64,000 bases of DNA from JBHEBG01 sp046557915 (GTDB lineage: Bacteria; Bacteroidota; Bacteroidia; Flavobacteriales; Flavobacteriaceae), in NCBI RefSeq assembly GCF_046557915.1, contig NZ_JBHEBG010000001.1, positions 1-64,000 of the forward strand, read 5' to 3'. Both the position numbers and the translations under genes were made by a program. The notes under the pieces were generated by a model that was not told where the DNA came from, searched no databases, and saw only the letters and a list, made by a program, of their open reading frames with translations. This document shows positions 62,689 to 64,000 of this stretch, in pieces (the first letter of the stretch is position 1; each line of letters starts with the position of its first letter).

Positions 62689-63750
62689 TTATTTATGAGG
62701 TAAAAAGTGCTTATTTGTAAAACGTGCAATATCCATTTCCGGATCTAGTTGCGCTCCTTGTTCTATGAAGTGGTATAGTTGTTTGGCGGCATAGGGAGCA
62801 ATCATTACCCCTCTAGAGCCCAATCCGTTAAGGACATACAAATTTTGGTGTTCTGGATGCCTTCCTACCAAAGGTCTTCTGTCGCTTACCGTTGGGCGTA
62901 TACCGGCCACATGGCTTACAACTTCATAATCCACTTTTAAAAAAGATGCTAACTTCTCCAAAAGCTCTGATTTGGCGTCTTCCGTGGGAATATTTGTCTT
63001 GTCTTTCCATTTGTAGGTTGCGCCGACACTGTAAAGATCATTCCCAAGAGGTATGATGAACACCCCGGATTTAATAATATTACTTTCCCTTAGGTTGGGT
63101 ATTTTAACGGTCAATAATTCGCCTTTTGTTCCATTCAATGGTAAATAGTTGAAATATGGATCTTTTCCCAGACCAAATCCCATCGCAAAAACCAAATGTT
63201 TGGCTTTTAGCGACTTGTAACGTATTGCATTTCCCTTCATTTGTAGTGCCTCAAAATCAAAAGCTTCTTCTTGCAAAACGTTCTTACTTCTTAAATAATT
63301 GGCATACTCAAAAATCAGTTTTTTGGTGTTCACACGACCTGTTTGCAATACTTCGCCATAGCCATGCGGTGCATCGATTGCAGCATTTATGTTTTGCACA
63401 ATTTTGGTAGATAGGTAGGGTCCTAGTTGTGGTCTGTCAGCAGCTTCGAACCAAAGATTTTGTTCTTCAACGGAGGCAAACCTTCTGTAGACCGGTATTC
63501 TAGAATCCAAGGTTACCGATAGTTTTTTTTCTAAGTCGGCATAGAACGGAAAGGCCATGGTCAGTTGTTCTTTTGCCTTCCAAGCCAATGTAAACCGTTT
63601 TAAGATCACCGGGTTATACAACCCCCCGGCCACTTGGGAAGCCTTCTGGGAGTCATTGTTTATTACGGTGAAGGTCTTTTGGTTTTTTTCCAGAACCTCG
63701 CAGAAAGAAATGCCCGCCAATCCCAACCCAACGATTAAATAATCTTGCAT
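62689..63750 (-). CDS. FAD-dependent oxidoreductase (DAO family)
   Basis: A 353-residue flavoprotein. The N-terminal FAD-binding motif GLGLAG lies at residues 8-13 in YLIVGLGLAGISFCEVLE. The C-terminal DAO block GIRPTVSDRRPLVGRHPEH and NGLGSRGVMIAPYAA complete the family pattern. It probably oxidises an amine or amino acid; the substrate is unknown. It lies downstream of gldN in the same direction, separated by a terminator. I recall a similar placement in other Flavobacteriia. Confidence 0.85.
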   Translation of the reverse strand: MQDYLIVGLGLAGISFCEVLEKNQKTFTVINNDSQKASQVAGGLYNPVILKRFTLAWKAKEQLTMAFPFYADLEKKLSVTLDSRIPVYRRFASVEEQNLWFEAADRPQLGPYLSTKIVQNINAAIDAPHGYGEVLQTGRVNTKKLIFEYANYLRSKNVLQEEAFDFEALQMKGNAIRYKSLKAKHLVFAMGFGLGKDPYFNYLPLNGTKGELLTVKIPNLRESNIIKSGVFIIPLGNDLYSVGATYKWKDKTNIPTEDAKSELLEKLASFLKVDYEVVSHVAGIRPTVSDRRPLVGRHPEHQNLYVLNGLGSRGVMIAPYAAKQLYHFIEQGAQLDPEMDIARFTNKHFLPHK

Positions 63751-63810
63751 GGGTTAAAGGTATATAATCTTTAAAAAATCCGTGGTATGGGTACTGACTT
63801 TTGGGAATAA

Positions 63811-63842
63811 AAAGAGAGGTTGCCTTTCGACAACCTCTCTTT
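63811..63842 (-). terminator. Terminator after the GldN-like gene
   Basis: AAAGAGAGGTTG (63811-63822) pairs perfectly with CAACCTCTCTTT (63831-63842). On the minus strand the hairpin follows the gldN-like stop by 37 nt and is followed by TTTTTATT, a U-rich tail. Confidence 0.9.
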
Positions 63843-63879
63843 CATTTTATGAATTGAATTGGAATATTATTCTACAGAC

Positions 63880-64000
63880 CTAATACGCCCACATATCTTG
63901 TTCCCTATCTCGGATAGTTTCTTTAATACGTTTGGCCTCGAGTAATTGGAAAAGGGCGTTATCTGCCACATAATCCTTAACCCGACGGTCACCGTGAATG
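63880..64000 (-). CDS. gldN: GldN gliding-motility/type IX secretion protein, C-terminal part
   Basis: Only the last 39 residues are in the window; the gene continues past the right edge. The sequence VKDYVADNALFQLLEAKRIK followed by REQDMWAY fits the C-terminus of GldN, a periplasmic component of the type IX secretion and gliding machinery. GldN is usually last in a gldKLMN operon, which should lie to the right. The identification rests on a short stretch and on the neighbour order, so it is moderately sure. Confidence 0.65.
   Translation of the reverse strand, partial: IHGDRRVKDYVADNALFQLLEAKRIKETIRDREQDMWAY

Overview
The window looks like chromosome from a marine Flavobacteriaceae-type bacterium (Bacteroidetes). 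The signs are low GC, promoters with the Bacteroidetes TAnnTTTG -7 box, TonB-dependent and carboxypeptidase-regulatory-domain proteins, a DUF5916 protein, many AraC, Crp/Fnr and LytTR regulators, and the C-terminal end of what appears to be the gliding-motility protein GldN at the right edge. The genus cannot be fixed from the sequence alone.

Left part (1-16.2 kb): two arrays of a ~112-bp GC-rich tandem repeat lie in the same orientation at 1-561 and 13295-13816. Each is followed by the same 3' part of a GH78 alpha-L-rhamnosidase. The right copy belongs to an intact gene (13936-16158). The left copy is a truncated pseudogene with a TGG-to-TGA nonsense mutation. Between them are a fatty-acid desaturase without a usable start codon, a cold-shock protein, a band-7/prohibitin protein, a 40-codon gene with its own promoter and terminator, a three-gene operon for D-amino-acid or peptidoglycan-peptide metabolism (DUF1611 protein, PLP racemase, VanX-like dipeptidase), an AraC regulator, and a beta-lactamase-fold lipoprotein. 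The rhamnosidase is transcribed divergently from a large TonB-dependent receptor, which suggests capture and hydrolysis of a rhamnoside.

Middle (19.4-39 kb): a 604-residue cysteine-rich protein resembling TIM-barrel nitronate-monooxygenase-type enzymes is followed by a long, mostly plus-strand run of small accessory genes. These include AraC and Crp/Fnr regulators, DUF1772, NmrA-type and DoxX-like proteins, an acetyltransferase, an SDR enzyme, a hexameric tyrosine-coordinated heme protein, an M61 peptidase, DUF998, DUF1801, an ATC-hydrolase-like protein, DUF4386, a diphthine-ammonia-ligase-like protein, and MarR with an S41 protease. Regulators tend to sit next to the genes they may control.

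Right part (39-64 kb): a molybdate uptake operon (uncharacterised gene, modA, stand-alone double-TOBE protein, modB, modC); a Tet-type MFS exporter; a secreted zincin lipoprotein with a small secreted partner and a degenerate second copy of the pair; an orphan response regulator; a MarR-RND-adaptor-TolC efflux operon with a perfect palindromic operator; a leucine-rich-repeat protein; an ABC-F ATPase; DUF983; a Tat-type ankyrin-like protein; a LytS/LytTR two-component pair; a DUF5916 outer-membrane protein; an FAD oxidoreductase; and the gldN 3' end.

The best candidates for something undescribed are the tRNA-tail-plus-terminator tandem repeat and the large direct duplication it flanks, the duplicated secreted zincin/partner cassette, and the DUF1611-racemase-dipeptidase operon.
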